30,831 bases of DNA from JACKOD01 sp041591635. GTDB lineage: Bacteria > Pseudomonadota > Gammaproteobacteria > Pseudomonadales > Oleiphilaceae. Under the pieces are notes generated by a model. It was not told the DNA's origin. It made no database searches and worked only from the letters and a program-made list of their open reading frames with translations. The DNA is taken from the NCBI GenBank assembly GCA_041591635.1, contig JBFHRO010000010.1, positions 1-30,831 on the forward strand. Reading direction: 5' to 3'. The translations under genes and the position numbers were made by a program. Positions within the stretch are counted from its first letter, which is position 1. Every line of letters starts with the position of its first letter. Below, piece by piece: positions 7,307-16,315 of this stretch.

Positions 7307-8312
7307 ATCGGTGAGGGTATCGCTGGGACTGTGGCTTGGCTTGGTGGCGATGCCGGCGGCGGTGTACGGACACAACCTGAATTTTGGCACCCTGACGGTG
7401 CATCAATCTGCCACCGATGCGTACCACCTGCAGGTGCTGTTTCAGATGTCGGGAGACCAGGGCAGTCACCATGGCTCGACCGTCCAGCCTCCCGGTGATT
7501 GCGTGGTGATCAGTCAGCTCGTGGAACAGAAGGACGAGACGCGCTTGCGGTCACGGCAAAGCTTGCAATGCAAGGAGCCGGGGCTGCAGTCGAAGCAGTT
7601 TCAGCTGTCGGGGCTGCCGCCTGGAGCCACAGTGTTGGTGCGGGCCATGCTCGACGGGGTGCAGTTGGAAGAGCAACTGCTGACCGGCAACGTTTCCTCG
7701 TGGGAAATAGGTGCGAATGCGGCCCAGGACAGCAATGTGTTTGTCGATTACGCCTGGCTCGGTGTTGAGCATATTCTGATCGGCTGGGACCACCTGCTTT
7801 TTCTGGTGATGCTGATTCTCCTGGTTCCCTTTGGCTGGAAGCTGGTGCAGGTGATCACGGCCTTTACCCTGGGGCACAGCGTTACGCTCGCCCTGGCAAC
7901 GCTGGACATCATTAAGGTTCCCATGCCGCCCACCGAGGCCCTCATTGCCTTGAGCATCGTGTTTCTGGCCTCGGAAGTGATTCGCTTTCAGCGTGATCGC
8001 ATTGCGACCCTGACGGTTAGCTGCCCGGGCATTGTTGCCGCGTTATTTGGCCTGTTTCACGGACTGGGCTTCGCCTCGATACTGACTCAAACAGGCGTCG
8101 CCCAGGATCAGCTTTTCTATAGTCTGGTGGCATTCAACCTGGGAGTGGAGGCAGGGCAACTGCTCTTTGTCGCGACCCTTCTGATGATCGGTCGGCTGGC
8201 AAGGCGCCTGATGGGATCCGGGAATGATCCCTTGCCGTATCAACGGCTGACTGCCTACCTTGGCGGCAGCCTTGGGGCCTTTTGGTTGATTGAGCGGGTG
8301 GCGGGGTTTTAG
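7299..8312 (+). CDS. HupE/UreJ-family membrane protein
   Basis: I choose the ATG at 7299, which overlaps the preceding stop and gives 337 residues. It puts a clean signal peptide (MNRSVRVSLGLWLGLVAMPA) at the N-terminus. In-frame ATGs at 7272 and 7281 are alternatives. A roughly 130-residue periplasmic domain follows. The C-terminal half has about six membrane helices with the family motifs GWDHLLFLVMLILLVPF and AFTLGHSVTLALATL, then GLFHGLGFAS. The His and Asp residues of these motifs suggest a metal, probably nickel or cobalt, as in HupE/UreJ permeases. No hydrogenase or urease genes are nearby, so the metal and its user are unknown. Confidence 0.8.
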   Translation: MNRSVRVSLGLWLGLVAMPAAVYGHNLNFGTLTVHQSATDAYHLQVLFQMSGDQGSHHGSTVQPPGDCVVISQLVEQKDETRLRSRQSLQCKEPGLQSKQFQLSGLPPGATVLVRAMLDGVQLEEQLLTGNVSSWEIGANAAQDSNVFVDYAWLGVEHILIGWDHLLFLVMLILLVPFGWKLVQVITAFTLGHSVTLALATLDIIKVPMPPTEALIALSIVFLASEVIRFQRDRIATLTVSCPGIVAALFGLFHGLGFASILTQTGVAQDQLFYSLVAFNLGVEAGQLLFVATLLMIGRLARRLMGSGNDPLPYQRLTAYLGGSLGAFWLIERVAGF

Positions 8313-8503
8313 CAAAACAGCAACTAACACCTGATTAAAGGGCGTGAAGCTGTGCGGCAACGGGCATGATGCTTGAGCCGCTTTTACGCCGTTTCACAAT
8401 GCGGCATTCAATGGAGAGCGGTCAGGCACAAAAATAATAGCGTTGTAGTGCATCCAGCGCTGATTGACGTTCCATTTTTTCATAAAGGCTTCATAGGTTT
8501 GCG

Positions 8504-11407
8504 TTATTGTTCACCGGTGGCGTTTGGCAAGGATCCTGATGCCAGCTCCGCATCACGGATCTCCCTGAGCGCCTTGACGACGGCTGGATAGCTTGCCTGC
8601 AATTCTTCCAGCAGGGTTTTAAGCGTCAGCCCCTTGTCGCTGGTGGCGGTGACGGTTTGTTCAATGTCGCGGCACAGGGCGGCGAAGGCCAGCGCGCCCA
8701 GGTTCCCCGCCGAGGATTTGAGGCTGTGGGCAAGGCGCGCTATGTCTGTGAAGCGGTTGGTGGCGGCGGCGCCGCTGATTTCGGCCATGGCCTGGGCCGA
8801 CTGGGACAGAAAGTGGTCGATCATTTTCACGATGATGTTTTCGTTATCCTCATCATCCTGCAGCATGCGAATGCCGTCGAGGCGCTTGGCGTCGATGAGC
8901 TGCCAGGCTCCGCTGAGATCGGCGTTTGCCGGCGTTCTTGCTGGCGGCGATGCTGTGCTGTCTGTTGTTGCAACCGGTACGCTGGCCGTGGGTGCTGGCT
9001 GCAGTGCCTGCGGGTTCACCCACTGGGTGATAGTGGCGACCATATCAGCCATCAGGTAGGGTTTGGTGAGCACATCGTCCATGCCAATGGCCAGACACTT
9101 TTCCTTATGTTCCGGCAGGGCGTGGGCGGTCAGGGCGATAATGGGGACTCTGGCGCGGCCCTGGCGCTGCTCCAGTTCGCGAATGCGCCGGGTGGCTTCG
9201 TAGCCATCGAGCACCGGCATCTGGCAGTCCATCAGCACCAGATCGAAGGCGTCCTGAATCAAGAGGTCAACGGCGGCCTGGCCGTTTTCGGCGACCCAGT
9301 AATGGCAACCGAGTTTTTCAAAAATGGCGATGGCAAAATCCTGATTTACCAGATTGTCTTCTGCCATAAGAATGCGCAGCTGTGGGTAGCGGGGCAGCGC
9401 CGCGGCACGAACGGCCTTGTGCTCCATGGATTCGCCCTTGCACAGCTCGCCCTGCTTCACTTTAAGCAATATCTGGTGCACTTCCTGCACCAGCACCGGC
9501 TTGACCAGGCTGATGTCCACCAGGTGCTCAGGGCTCAAATCGAAGGCCCGTTGCTTGATGACCAGCGGCCGCGCCTCGCCCAGCGCATTGAGGTCTTGTT
9601 GCAGGGCGCGTTCTGCCGCCGCCGCAATGGCCTCATCGTACCAGAGTACGTGTGGCGTACAGGCCCCGGTCGAGACGGTGCCTTCAAGCAGCAACGGGCT
9701 GCCGGGGCGGCTGACCCGAACTGAAACCCCCCAGTAAGCCAGCTGCCGCCGAAACAGGTCGGTGAGTTCGGCATGGGTGTCGAGCACAACGACAAAGAGG
9801 CCTTCAAGGCAGTCGGGGATCTGCCAGTCGCCCTGCTCGTGGTTGGCGGCACAGGTAAACACCAGCGTAAATTGAGAGCCAAAGCCGTACTGGCTTTCGA
9901 CATCGATCTGGCCGCCCATGCTGTGCATGATCTGTCTGGCAATGGTGAGCCCAAGGCCAGTGCCGCCGTAGAGCCGGGTGGTGGTGGAGTCTTCCTGGGC
10001 AAAGGAGTCAAAAATCCGCTTCAGGTTTTCTTGCTTGATGCCAATGCCGGTGTCTTTCACCGCAATGCGGGTTTCGATCTGGTCGGCTTTGAGGCGCTTC
10101 TGGGTGACCGTGACCTTGACGTAGCCCGACTTGGTGAACTTGATGGCGTTGTTCAGCAGATTGAGAATCACCTGGCGCATGCGCAGATCGTCCAGATACA
10201 GCACCTCGCGGCATTGCAGCGGGTAGTCGCAGATTACCTCTACGCCCTTGCGGTAGGCGGTGGGGGCGACGACCTTGAGGCAGTCTTCGACAATCAGGCG
10301 CAGATTGGAAAAGCGCGGGCTGAGGGTGAACTCCCCGGCTTCGATCTTGGAAAAATCCAGCACGTCGTTGATGATGGCCAGCAGGTTTTTACCCGAGTCC
10401 TTGATAGTGCTGGCCAGTCTGGCCTGTTTTTCCTTGAGGGGGGTATCGAGCAGCAGATCGCTCATGCCCAGAATGCCGTTGAGCGGTGTGCGCATTTCGT
10501 GACTGATATTGGCCAGAAAGTGCGATTTGGCAATCGAGGCTGCTTCGGCAGATTCTTTGGCGGTTTTGAGTTCCTCCACCACCGACTCCAGTTCCCGGGT
10601 GGTGTTTTCGAGGCTCAGGGTGCGATCGCTCACCCGGGTTTCGAGTTCGCGCTGATGGTCGGTGAGGGCCGATGTCCATACCTGGGCCCGCTTGAGCAGT
10701 TCATTGAATTGCTCGTATAACATGCCGATTTCATCCTGCTCGGTGCTGCTTACCCGCACCGAGTAATCGTTGGTGCGTGACACCTCGGCCATGGTGGACG
10801 ACAGATCCAGAATCGGCCGCGCCATGCGCAAGGCGATCCGGCGCGAAATAAAGATGGCCAGGGCCACGGCAACGATCAGGGTTGCCAGCAAGGACAAGAG
10901 ATCGTTGACCAGCAACGCCCAGGTGCGCTCGTTGGTGTTGACGATTTCGAGGTAGCCCAAAAGCCGGTTGTCTGCATCCAGAATCACATGGGTGATGTTG
11001 ATTTCAGCCGCCTGCTGGCGAAACTCGATGCCCTCGTTGAGCAGCTCTATGTCGCGCACCCGGAGTTTCTCTGTGGTGTCCGGCTGCAGCCGGGGCGGGT
11101 ACCAGGCGAACAGGGCGCCTTCGCGATCAAACACCTTGGCCTGCTTTACCGTACTCACTGCTGCCAGCGATGCCAGCACTTCGGTGGCCGATTCCTTGTG
11201 ATAAAAGGTCAGCGAGCCGCGCAGGTTTTCGGTGACCACGGCACCTAGGGTTTTCAGAATATCCCGTTCGATGCGGGCGTACCCGATCACCGAGAGCATC
11301 AGCCCCACCAGCGTGGCCAGCAAAATTACCGCAAAACAGGAATAAAGAATGTTGCGAAACAGTTTTTCGCGCAGCGAATGGCGGACGGTGGGGCACTGGG
11401 CAGCCAT
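8504..11407 (-). CDS. Hybrid sensor histidine kinase, BarA-like, with REC and Hpt domains
   Basis: This 967-residue inner-membrane protein has membrane segments at about 16-43 and 167-187. Between them is a periplasmic sensor of about 120 residues that resembles the CHASE8-type domain of YfiN-like proteins. HAMP (about 188-243), a coiled coil, HisKA with the phospho-His at 303 (NISHEMRTPLNG), and an ATPase domain with DTGIGI and GGTGLGL boxes follow. Next comes a degenerate receiver lacking the paired acidic residues, then an intact receiver (MAEDN...LVLMDCQMPVLDG), then an Hpt domain (LAHSLKSSAGNLGA). This is a full phosphorelay on one chain. It is last in a four-gene operon, one base after the YfiR-family gene. 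A YfiR-type protein next to a CHASE8-like sensor suggests periplasmic control of the kinase. No separate output regulator lies beside it. Confidence 0.92.
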   Translation of the reverse strand: MAAQCPTVRHSLREKLFRNILYSCFAVILLATLVGLMLSVIGYARIERDILKTLGAVVTENLRGSLTFYHKESATEVLASLAAVSTVKQAKVFDREGALFAWYPPRLQPDTTEKLRVRDIELLNEGIEFRQQAAEINITHVILDADNRLLGYLEIVNTNERTWALLVNDLLSLLATLIVAVALAIFISRRIALRMARPILDLSSTMAEVSRTNDYSVRVSSTEQDEIGMLYEQFNELLKRAQVWTSALTDHQRELETRVSDRTLSLENTTRELESVVEELKTAKESAEAASIAKSHFLANISHEMRTPLNGILGMSDLLLDTPLKEKQARLASTIKDSGKNLLAIINDVLDFSKIEAGEFTLSPRFSNLRLIVEDCLKVVAPTAYRKGVEVICDYPLQCREVLYLDDLRMRQVILNLLNNAIKFTKSGYVKVTVTQKRLKADQIETRIAVKDTGIGIKQENLKRIFDSFAQEDSTTTRLYGGTGLGLTIARQIMHSMGGQIDVESQYGFGSQFTLVFTCAANHEQGDWQIPDCLEGLFVVVLDTHAELTDLFRRQLAYWGVSVRVSRPGSPLLLEGTVSTGACTPHVLWYDEAIAAAAERALQQDLNALGEARPLVIKQRAFDLSPEHLVDISLVKPVLVQEVHQILLKVKQGELCKGESMEHKAVRAAALPRYPQLRILMAEDNLVNQDFAIAIFEKLGCHYWVAENGQAAVDLLIQDAFDLVLMDCQMPVLDGYEATRRIRELEQRQGRARVPIIALTAHALPEHKEKCLAIGMDDVLTKPYLMADMVATITQWVNPQALQPAPTASVPVATTDSTASPPARTPANADLSGAWQLIDAKRLDGIRMLQDDEDNENIIVKMIDHFLSQSAQAMAEISGAAATNRFTDIARLAHSLKSSAGNLGALAFAALCRDIEQTVTATSDKGLTLKTLLEELQASYPAVVKALREIRDAELASGSLPNATGEQ

Positions 11408-11408
11408 G

Positions 11409-11969
11409 TCAGCGCTCGCTGTCGCCGGGCAGGGCGAGTTTGGCCAGGGACGGATGCAGGCTCAGGCCGGCCTGGATCGCCTGGTGAAGATTGAGTTTAA
11501 AACGCAGTTTCCGGTCGACCTGAAGAAACTGCACCATGCCGCCCATGCGCGAAAAGTTGCTGCGCGATGACACGGTCAAGAGCGGTTTGTCACTGAAATA
11601 CTGCAAGTAATAGTTCACCTCTATGTCTTCGAGATCATCGGCGAAATACAGCAGCCGGCAGGGTTCGAGTTCCGTCACTGTGGGCAGTACCCGATCGAAG
11701 ATGTGGCGTTGCAAATCCTGATCCTTGACCTTGATGCCCTGGGTTTGAAAGCTGGCGTCAGAGTAGGGTGTCTGGCCGATCACGCAGAGCTCGAAGGGTT
11801 GTGGCTGCGTGGGCAGGAGTGACTCGGGTGGCGCGGGCCAGTTGATGAAGCGCGTGAGGCCCAAAAGAAACTGCCAGCGCAATTCGTGCTCGCTCGTAGT
11901 CTGGGCGCACGCGGGGCCACCTGCCAGCAACAGCAATAACGCAGTGATGAGGGGCAGGCAGGGTCGCAT
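11409..11969 (-). CDS. YfiR-family periplasmic protein (DUF4154)
   Basis: This 186-residue protein has a signal peptide (MRPCLPLITALLLLLAGG...) and the YfiR/DUF4154 pattern: KFI-like FINWP after an initial helix, then FELCVIGQTPY, a GIKVKDQDL segment, CRLLYFADD, LLTVSSRSNFSRMGGMVQFL and a final RFKLNLHQAIQAGLSL. Two cysteines (ELC and EPC) match those conserved in the family. In Pseudomonas aeruginosa, YfiR holds the membrane diguanylate cyclase YfiN in check from the periplasm. Here no YfiN gene is present. The neighbour instead is a hybrid kinase with a similar periplasmic sensor, so this protein probably gates the kinase (inference). It starts 2 bases after the TonB-receptor stop and ends one base before the kinase gene. 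Confidence 0.88.
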   Translation of the reverse strand: MRPCLPLITALLLLLAGGPACAQTTSEHELRWQFLLGLTRFINWPAPPESLLPTQPQPFELCVIGQTPYSDASFQTQGIKVKDQDLQRHIFDRVLPTVTELEPCRLLYFADDLEDIEVNYYLQYFSDKPLLTVSSRSNFSRMGGMVQFLQVDRKLRFKLNLHQAIQAGLSLHPSLAKLALPGDSER

Positions 11970-11971
11970 GT

Positions 11972-14020
11972 TCAGAGGCGCACCTCGACCTGGACAAAAT
12001 AGCTGGTCTGGATCTCGCGGGGTATTGCGCCCAGTTGCGAGGTTTCGATCACCCCTTCCTGCTCTCCCTGGTGGAAAATATCCCGGGCACCGAAACGCAG
12101 GCTGAGCTGGTGGTTGTGCTGATATTGCAGAATCAGATCCAGGGCCTCGTAACTGGCCACCCGGTGCTGCGGGTAATGATCCACATAGCGCAGGCCCGCG
12201 CGGGATGACCAGTGCTGCGAGAAAATCCAGTCGTGGAGCAAAAATGCCTGATGTTCGGGGCTGAATGACAGCGCACTTTCGGGGATCAGCCCGGGGCGGG
12301 TGTCATTCTCCATATGAATGTAGTGGTAGCCCAGATGCAGCTGATGTGCCGGTGTGACGGCCCAGCGGGCGGATAGCTCAGCGCCGGTGGTAACGGTGGC
12401 CGTGGCGTTCTGGAACACCAAAGGCAGCACAATGCGATCGGTTGCAGCACACTGCGGCGGTGGCAGGCCGGTGCTGGCGCAACTTGCCTGGCCCGGCGCC
12501 GTGCCGCGAATATTTCTAAAATCACTGTAGTAGGTGGCCAGGTCGTAGCTCAGGTTGTCGGCGAGCTGGCCACGCAAGCCGGCTTCATAAATCCAGACTT
12601 TTTCTTCTTCAAGTTCCCGGTTGAAGGTCACGCGGGATTCCAGCGGCCAGGGATAGGGGTTGGCGGCTGACAGTGGCGGTGCGGTGCGCAGCAAAAAGGT
12701 GGTGTAGTGCTCGATCACCGAAGGCACCCGTGTTGACCGGCTGGCGGCGAGCCAAAAGGCATGATTGGGACTCAGCTGTTGCAAAAGACGCAGTGACGGC
12801 AATACCTGGTGGGTGTTGAAGCCCTGGGTTTCAAGGTGGCGGTGATGTTCGTACTTCACCCCCAGCGTCAGGGTGGATTCCTCGGTGACAAACCACTCGT
12901 TCTGGACAAAGCCGCTGACAATCTGCACATCCACCTTGCTGCTGCTGGCGAGAAAGGATTGCTTGCCCTGCAGGGTGAGGGCGTGCTGGCGATAACCCAG
13001 ACCCCAGATCCAGCGAAAGCGGGAATAGTCGATCTTGTTGTCGAGATCGAAATTCACCAGATCATCGTCAATGTCGTAATCGGCGCTTTTACGGTCGTGG
13101 GCCGAGTAATACAGGGTAGCCGAAAGGCCGGCATTGGCCTGCAACTGGCGCTGGTAATTGAATACCAGACTGCCGGAGTCGTTCGTCAGCGCGTTTGACT
13201 GCTGGTAGTTTTGCGGGGCACCCAGAATGGGATCCAAAACCTTCTGGTGTGTCCAGTGGGCCGACATGCCGTACTCACTTTCGCCGCGTTGCTTTTTCAG
13301 CCCCAGTGCCGTGGTAAAGGATTGCCAGTGATCCACATCGTTAGCTCCGGCCGGGTACACCTGGTCGGCCTGCTTTTTGTAGCTTACCGAGGTTTTGCCG
13401 TACAGGCCCGGGCCGAGTTCGGTGGCATATTTCACCGCGCCACCGGCATAACCTTCACTGTCGACATCGCTGCCAAAGGTCATGCCCGGATCGGCATCGG
13501 GCTGGCGCGTAATGATGTTGACCACGCCATTGACTGCGTTGGCGCCCCACACCGACGAGCCCGGGCCACGAATGACTTCGATGCGTTCGATGTCTTGCAT
13601 GTTGATGTCCACCGAATCCCAGAAAACACCGGAAAACAGCGGTGAATAGATACTGCGGCCATCGATCATCACCAGCAGCTTGTTGGAAAAGGCGCCATGG
13701 AAGCCTCGCGATGACACGCCCCAGTTGTTGCCGGTGTTGCGGGTGACCTGAATGCCGGGCACGTACCGCAGGGCCTCCGGGATGGAGCGGGCGTTGGAGC
13801 GGCGGATATCCTCTGCCGTAATCACGGTGACAGCCGCCGGAATTTCCGCCAGTTGCCGGCTGAACTTGCTGGTGGAGACCACTTCGACATTCATCAGGGC
13901 TTCGAGCTCACTCAACCCCTGATCGGCATCGAAGCCGTTGTTATCGGCCCATCCGGAACCTGCGCCCAACAGGGTCGCCACAAAGGCCCAGGAGAAGAAG
14001 GTCGCCAAAGGTGTTTTCAT
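11972..14020 (-). CDS. TonB-dependent receptor
   Basis: The ATG at 14018-14020 starts a 682-residue outer-membrane receptor with a signal peptide (MKTPLATFFSWAFVATLLGA). The open frame extends 48 residues further, but that part overlaps the upstream GGDEF-EAL gene and lacks a signal peptide. The plug domain is clear: LSELEALMNVEVVSTSKFSR, IPAAVTVITAEDI, LRYVPGIQVTR, then IERIEVIRGPGSSVWGANA and GVVNIITR. A beta-barrel of about 520 residues follows and ends in an aromatic-poor but typical VQVEVRL. The NVEVVSTSKF-type start marks the subgroup often encoded with YfiR-family proteins. The ligand is unknown. In this operon it may report an extracellular signal as well as, or instead of, importing one. 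Confidence 0.92.
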   Translation of the reverse strand: MKTPLATFFSWAFVATLLGAGSGWADNNGFDADQGLSELEALMNVEVVSTSKFSRQLAEIPAAVTVITAEDIRRSNARSIPEALRYVPGIQVTRNTGNNWGVSSRGFHGAFSNKLLVMIDGRSIYSPLFSGVFWDSVDINMQDIERIEVIRGPGSSVWGANAVNGVVNIITRQPDADPGMTFGSDVDSEGYAGGAVKYATELGPGLYGKTSVSYKKQADQVYPAGANDVDHWQSFTTALGLKKQRGESEYGMSAHWTHQKVLDPILGAPQNYQQSNALTNDSGSLVFNYQRQLQANAGLSATLYYSAHDRKSADYDIDDDLVNFDLDNKIDYSRFRWIWGLGYRQHALTLQGKQSFLASSSKVDVQIVSGFVQNEWFVTEESTLTLGVKYEHHRHLETQGFNTHQVLPSLRLLQQLSPNHAFWLAASRSTRVPSVIEHYTTFLLRTAPPLSAANPYPWPLESRVTFNRELEEEKVWIYEAGLRGQLADNLSYDLATYYSDFRNIRGTAPGQASCASTGLPPPQCAATDRIVLPLVFQNATATVTTGAELSARWAVTPAHQLHLGYHYIHMENDTRPGLIPESALSFSPEHQAFLLHDWIFSQHWSSRAGLRYVDHYPQHRVASYEALDLILQYQHNHQLSLRFGARDIFHQGEQEGVIETSQLGAIPREIQTSYFVQVEVRL

Positions 14021-14030
14021 TACCAGATAC

Positions 14031-16157
14031 TCAGGATGTGAGGTTTTGTTGTGCCAGACACCAGGCAATGTATTCCTGTACCGGCAGTGGCCGGCTAAAC
14101 AGGTAGCCCTGACCGTAGTCGCACTCGTGCTGCGACAGAAAATCCCGTTGCTCGGGGGTTTCAATACCTTCGGCCACCACCTTCATGCCCAGCCCATGCC
14201 CCAGGGAGATGATGAGCTTGGCGAGCTTTTGGCTGCGCTGGTTATCCAGGCTGTGAATGAAGGCCTTGTCGATTTTCAGAATGTCCACTTCGAACTTCGA
14301 CAGGTAATTCAGCGACGAGTAACCGGTACCAAAATCGTCAATGGCAATGCGAAACCCCAGTTGCTTCAGGTCGTGCAGGATTTCCTGGGTCTTGTTTGAA
14401 TCATCCAGCAACACATACTCGGTGATTTCCAGCTCCATTTGGTCGGTGCCCAGCTGTTCGGCCTCGAGGCTGTGCATCAGGCAGTCAATGAGCTTTTTCG
14501 GGTTGTTGAACTGGTGTGGCGACAGGTTAACGGCGATTTCCACCTTGGTGCCTACCCGCGTTGACACTTCACGAATCAGTTGCGCCGTTCGCCGGATCAC
14601 CCAGTCACTGATCGGCAGAATCAGCCCGGTATCTTCGGCCAGGGGAATAAAGCGGTCGGGAGGGATCGAGCCGAACTGGCGGTTATTCCAGCGCAGCAGT
14701 GCTTCGGCGGCAAAGCCCCCCGGTTGGCCGAGGGCAATTTTGGGTTGCAGGTACAGCTCGAACTCCTGGTGTTCGATGGCGTAACGCAACTCGGATTCCA
14801 GCGCCATCCGGGTGCGGGCGGCTTCGCTGATGTCGTGGCAATAGAACTCGACCCGGTTGCGCCCTTTGTCTTTGGCCGTGCGCATGGCGGCATCGGCTTT
14901 TTCGATCAGCTCATGGGAGCTCTCACCATCGGCCGGTGCGATGGCCAGCCCCATGGACAAGCTGACATGCAGCGTAATCTGCGGCAAATGGAAGGGCTCG
15001 GCCATGGCCTGGGTAATACGCATGGCAATGCGCAGGCCTACTTCAGGGGTTTCCAGCTCATCGATCACAATGGCGAACTCATCGCCACTAAAGCGCGAGA
15101 TGTTGCCCAGCACCAGCTTGCCGGTGCGCGCGGTGATGTCGTAATCGCGCAGGCAGTCCTTGATGCGGTGGGCAACCGCCTGCAGCAGGGCATCGCCCAC
15201 CGCCAGGCCGTAGCTTTCGTTGATGCGCGAAAACCGATCGATGTTGGCGAAAATCACCGCGGTCTTGCGCTGCAGGCGCTTGGAAAGCGTCAGAACCCGA
15301 TTGAGCTCCTGTTCCAGGTAGGTGCGATTGGGCAAGCCTGTCAAGCCATCGAAAAACGCCAGATACTTCACCCGCTCTTCGGCGTTGCGCTGCACGGTAA
15401 TGTCGCGAATCACGAACAGGTATTCGTTCTTGTCGCTGCGGGCAATGCGGCTTTCGTAAATGGCTTTGCCTTCCTCGCCATGACGGCTGGCCGGGCAGGC
15501 CATTTCGATATCGTAGTTGTTGACGTAACCCACCTTGATGAACACGTTGAGCTGATGTCGCAGCATTTGTCCGGGTTTTTCGGGTAAAACCGCGCCTATG
15601 GGTTTGCAATAACTGGCCTCGGCAGAAAAGTACAAAGGATGGGTGTGGGACTGAAAATGCGCATCCAGTACCTGCCCCTGGGCATTCACCCGGATGATGG
15701 TGTCGGGCAGGGCACTGAACAGCGCCCGCTCCTGGATTTCCTTGTCGCGCACCGTATTGAGGGCGCGGCTGCCCTTGAGCAGGTAGAGAATGCGATGCCC
15801 CAGCACCGACCAGTTGATGGGTTTGGTGATAAAGTCATCGGCACCGCACTGGTAGGCCTTTTCAATCGAGGCAATGTCTTCCAGCCCGGTGATCATCACA
15901 ATGGGCACAAAACGCCGGGTGGCCTGTTCGCGCAGTATCTGGCAGGTGGCGAAGCCATCAATGCCGGGCATTTGGACATCGAGCAGCACCACATCGGGCT
16001 GTTCCTCGGCAAAACAGGCAATGGCCGCGTTGCCGCTGTCACACACCCGGGTGCTGAACCCCGACTTTTTAAGCGCCTTTTCGAGCAAAAAACGCATGTC
16101 GAACTCATCGTCGGCAATCAGAACCTTGGCCGGTTTGTCTGATTTCAGCCACTCCAT
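14031..16157 (-). CDS. Response regulator with PAS, GGDEF and EAL domains
   Basis: This 708-residue cytoplasmic regulator has a receiver at about 10-125 with phospho-acceptor Asp60 (VVLLDVQMPG), a PAS-like domain (about 150-265), a GGDEF domain (about 275-440) and an EAL domain (about 450-700). The cyclase signature is SGDEF instead of GGDEF and no RxxD inhibitory site precedes it. There is also a short extra loop (TGKLVLGNI) just before the signature, so cyclase activity may be lost. The EAL domain keeps EALLRW, an NLS segment and DDFGTGYSSL...LKIDKAFI, and should hydrolyse c-di-GMP. It is first in the four-gene operon, 10 bases before the TonB-receptor start. A phosphorelay from the hybrid kinase to Asp60 is a natural hypothesis, not shown by the sequence. 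Confidence 0.9.
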   Translation of the reverse strand: MEWLKSDKPAKVLIADDEFDMRFLLEKALKKSGFSTRVCDSGNAAIACFAEEQPDVVLLDVQMPGIDGFATCQILREQATRRFVPIVMITGLEDIASIEKAYQCGADDFITKPINWSVLGHRILYLLKGSRALNTVRDKEIQERALFSALPDTIIRVNAQGQVLDAHFQSHTHPLYFSAEASYCKPIGAVLPEKPGQMLRHQLNVFIKVGYVNNYDIEMACPASRHGEEGKAIYESRIARSDKNEYLFVIRDITVQRNAEERVKYLAFFDGLTGLPNRTYLEQELNRVLTLSKRLQRKTAVIFANIDRFSRINESYGLAVGDALLQAVAHRIKDCLRDYDITARTGKLVLGNISRFSGDEFAIVIDELETPEVGLRIAMRITQAMAEPFHLPQITLHVSLSMGLAIAPADGESSHELIEKADAAMRTAKDKGRNRVEFYCHDISEAARTRMALESELRYAIEHQEFELYLQPKIALGQPGGFAAEALLRWNNRQFGSIPPDRFIPLAEDTGLILPISDWVIRRTAQLIREVSTRVGTKVEIAVNLSPHQFNNPKKLIDCLMHSLEAEQLGTDQMELEITEYVLLDDSNKTQEILHDLKQLGFRIAIDDFGTGYSSLNYLSKFEVDILKIDKAFIHSLDNQRSQKLAKLIISLGHGLGMKVVAEGIETPEQRDFLSQHECDYGQGYLFSRPLPVQEYIAWCLAQQNLTS

Positions 16158-16194
16158 GTACGTCTTTACCTCTCATGTGCGTGCTCGACGGCAA

Positions 16195-16223
16195 ACTATA
16201 GGAAACGCAGGCGGCAGGGCAAA
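16195..16223 (-). promoter_or_regulatory. Candidate sigma70-type promoter for the GGDEF-EAL operon
   Basis: On the minus strand TTTGCC (16223-16218) lies exactly 17 bases before TATAGT (16200-16195). The ATG is at 16157, leaving a leader of about 30 bases that includes a GAGGT ribosome binding site. The -35 match is weak and the -10 is good. Confidence 0.4.
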
Positions 16224-16315
16224 GCGCATGCGCGTGCCCCCTAAGCATAGAGAAGCCTTGATGAATGTCCAAACCCGGGGGGAGAAATTGGCGTGAATCG
16301 CCAAGCGGCGTTAGC

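Noticed and set aside
8313..8503. Short ORFs between the HupE-type gene and the hybrid kinase gene
   Set aside because: They are under 75 residues, have no ribosome binding site or motif, and the gap is a plain convergent intergenic region with only weak hairpins.
8657..9724. Large plus-strand frames opposite the hybrid kinase
   Set aside because: They are shadows of a confident gene with intact kinase, receiver and Hpt motifs, and show no family features of their own.
14021..14164. Upstream extension of the TonB receptor open frame by 48 residues
   Set aside because: It overlaps the GGDEF-EAL coding end, and the signal peptide begins only at the ATG at 14020.
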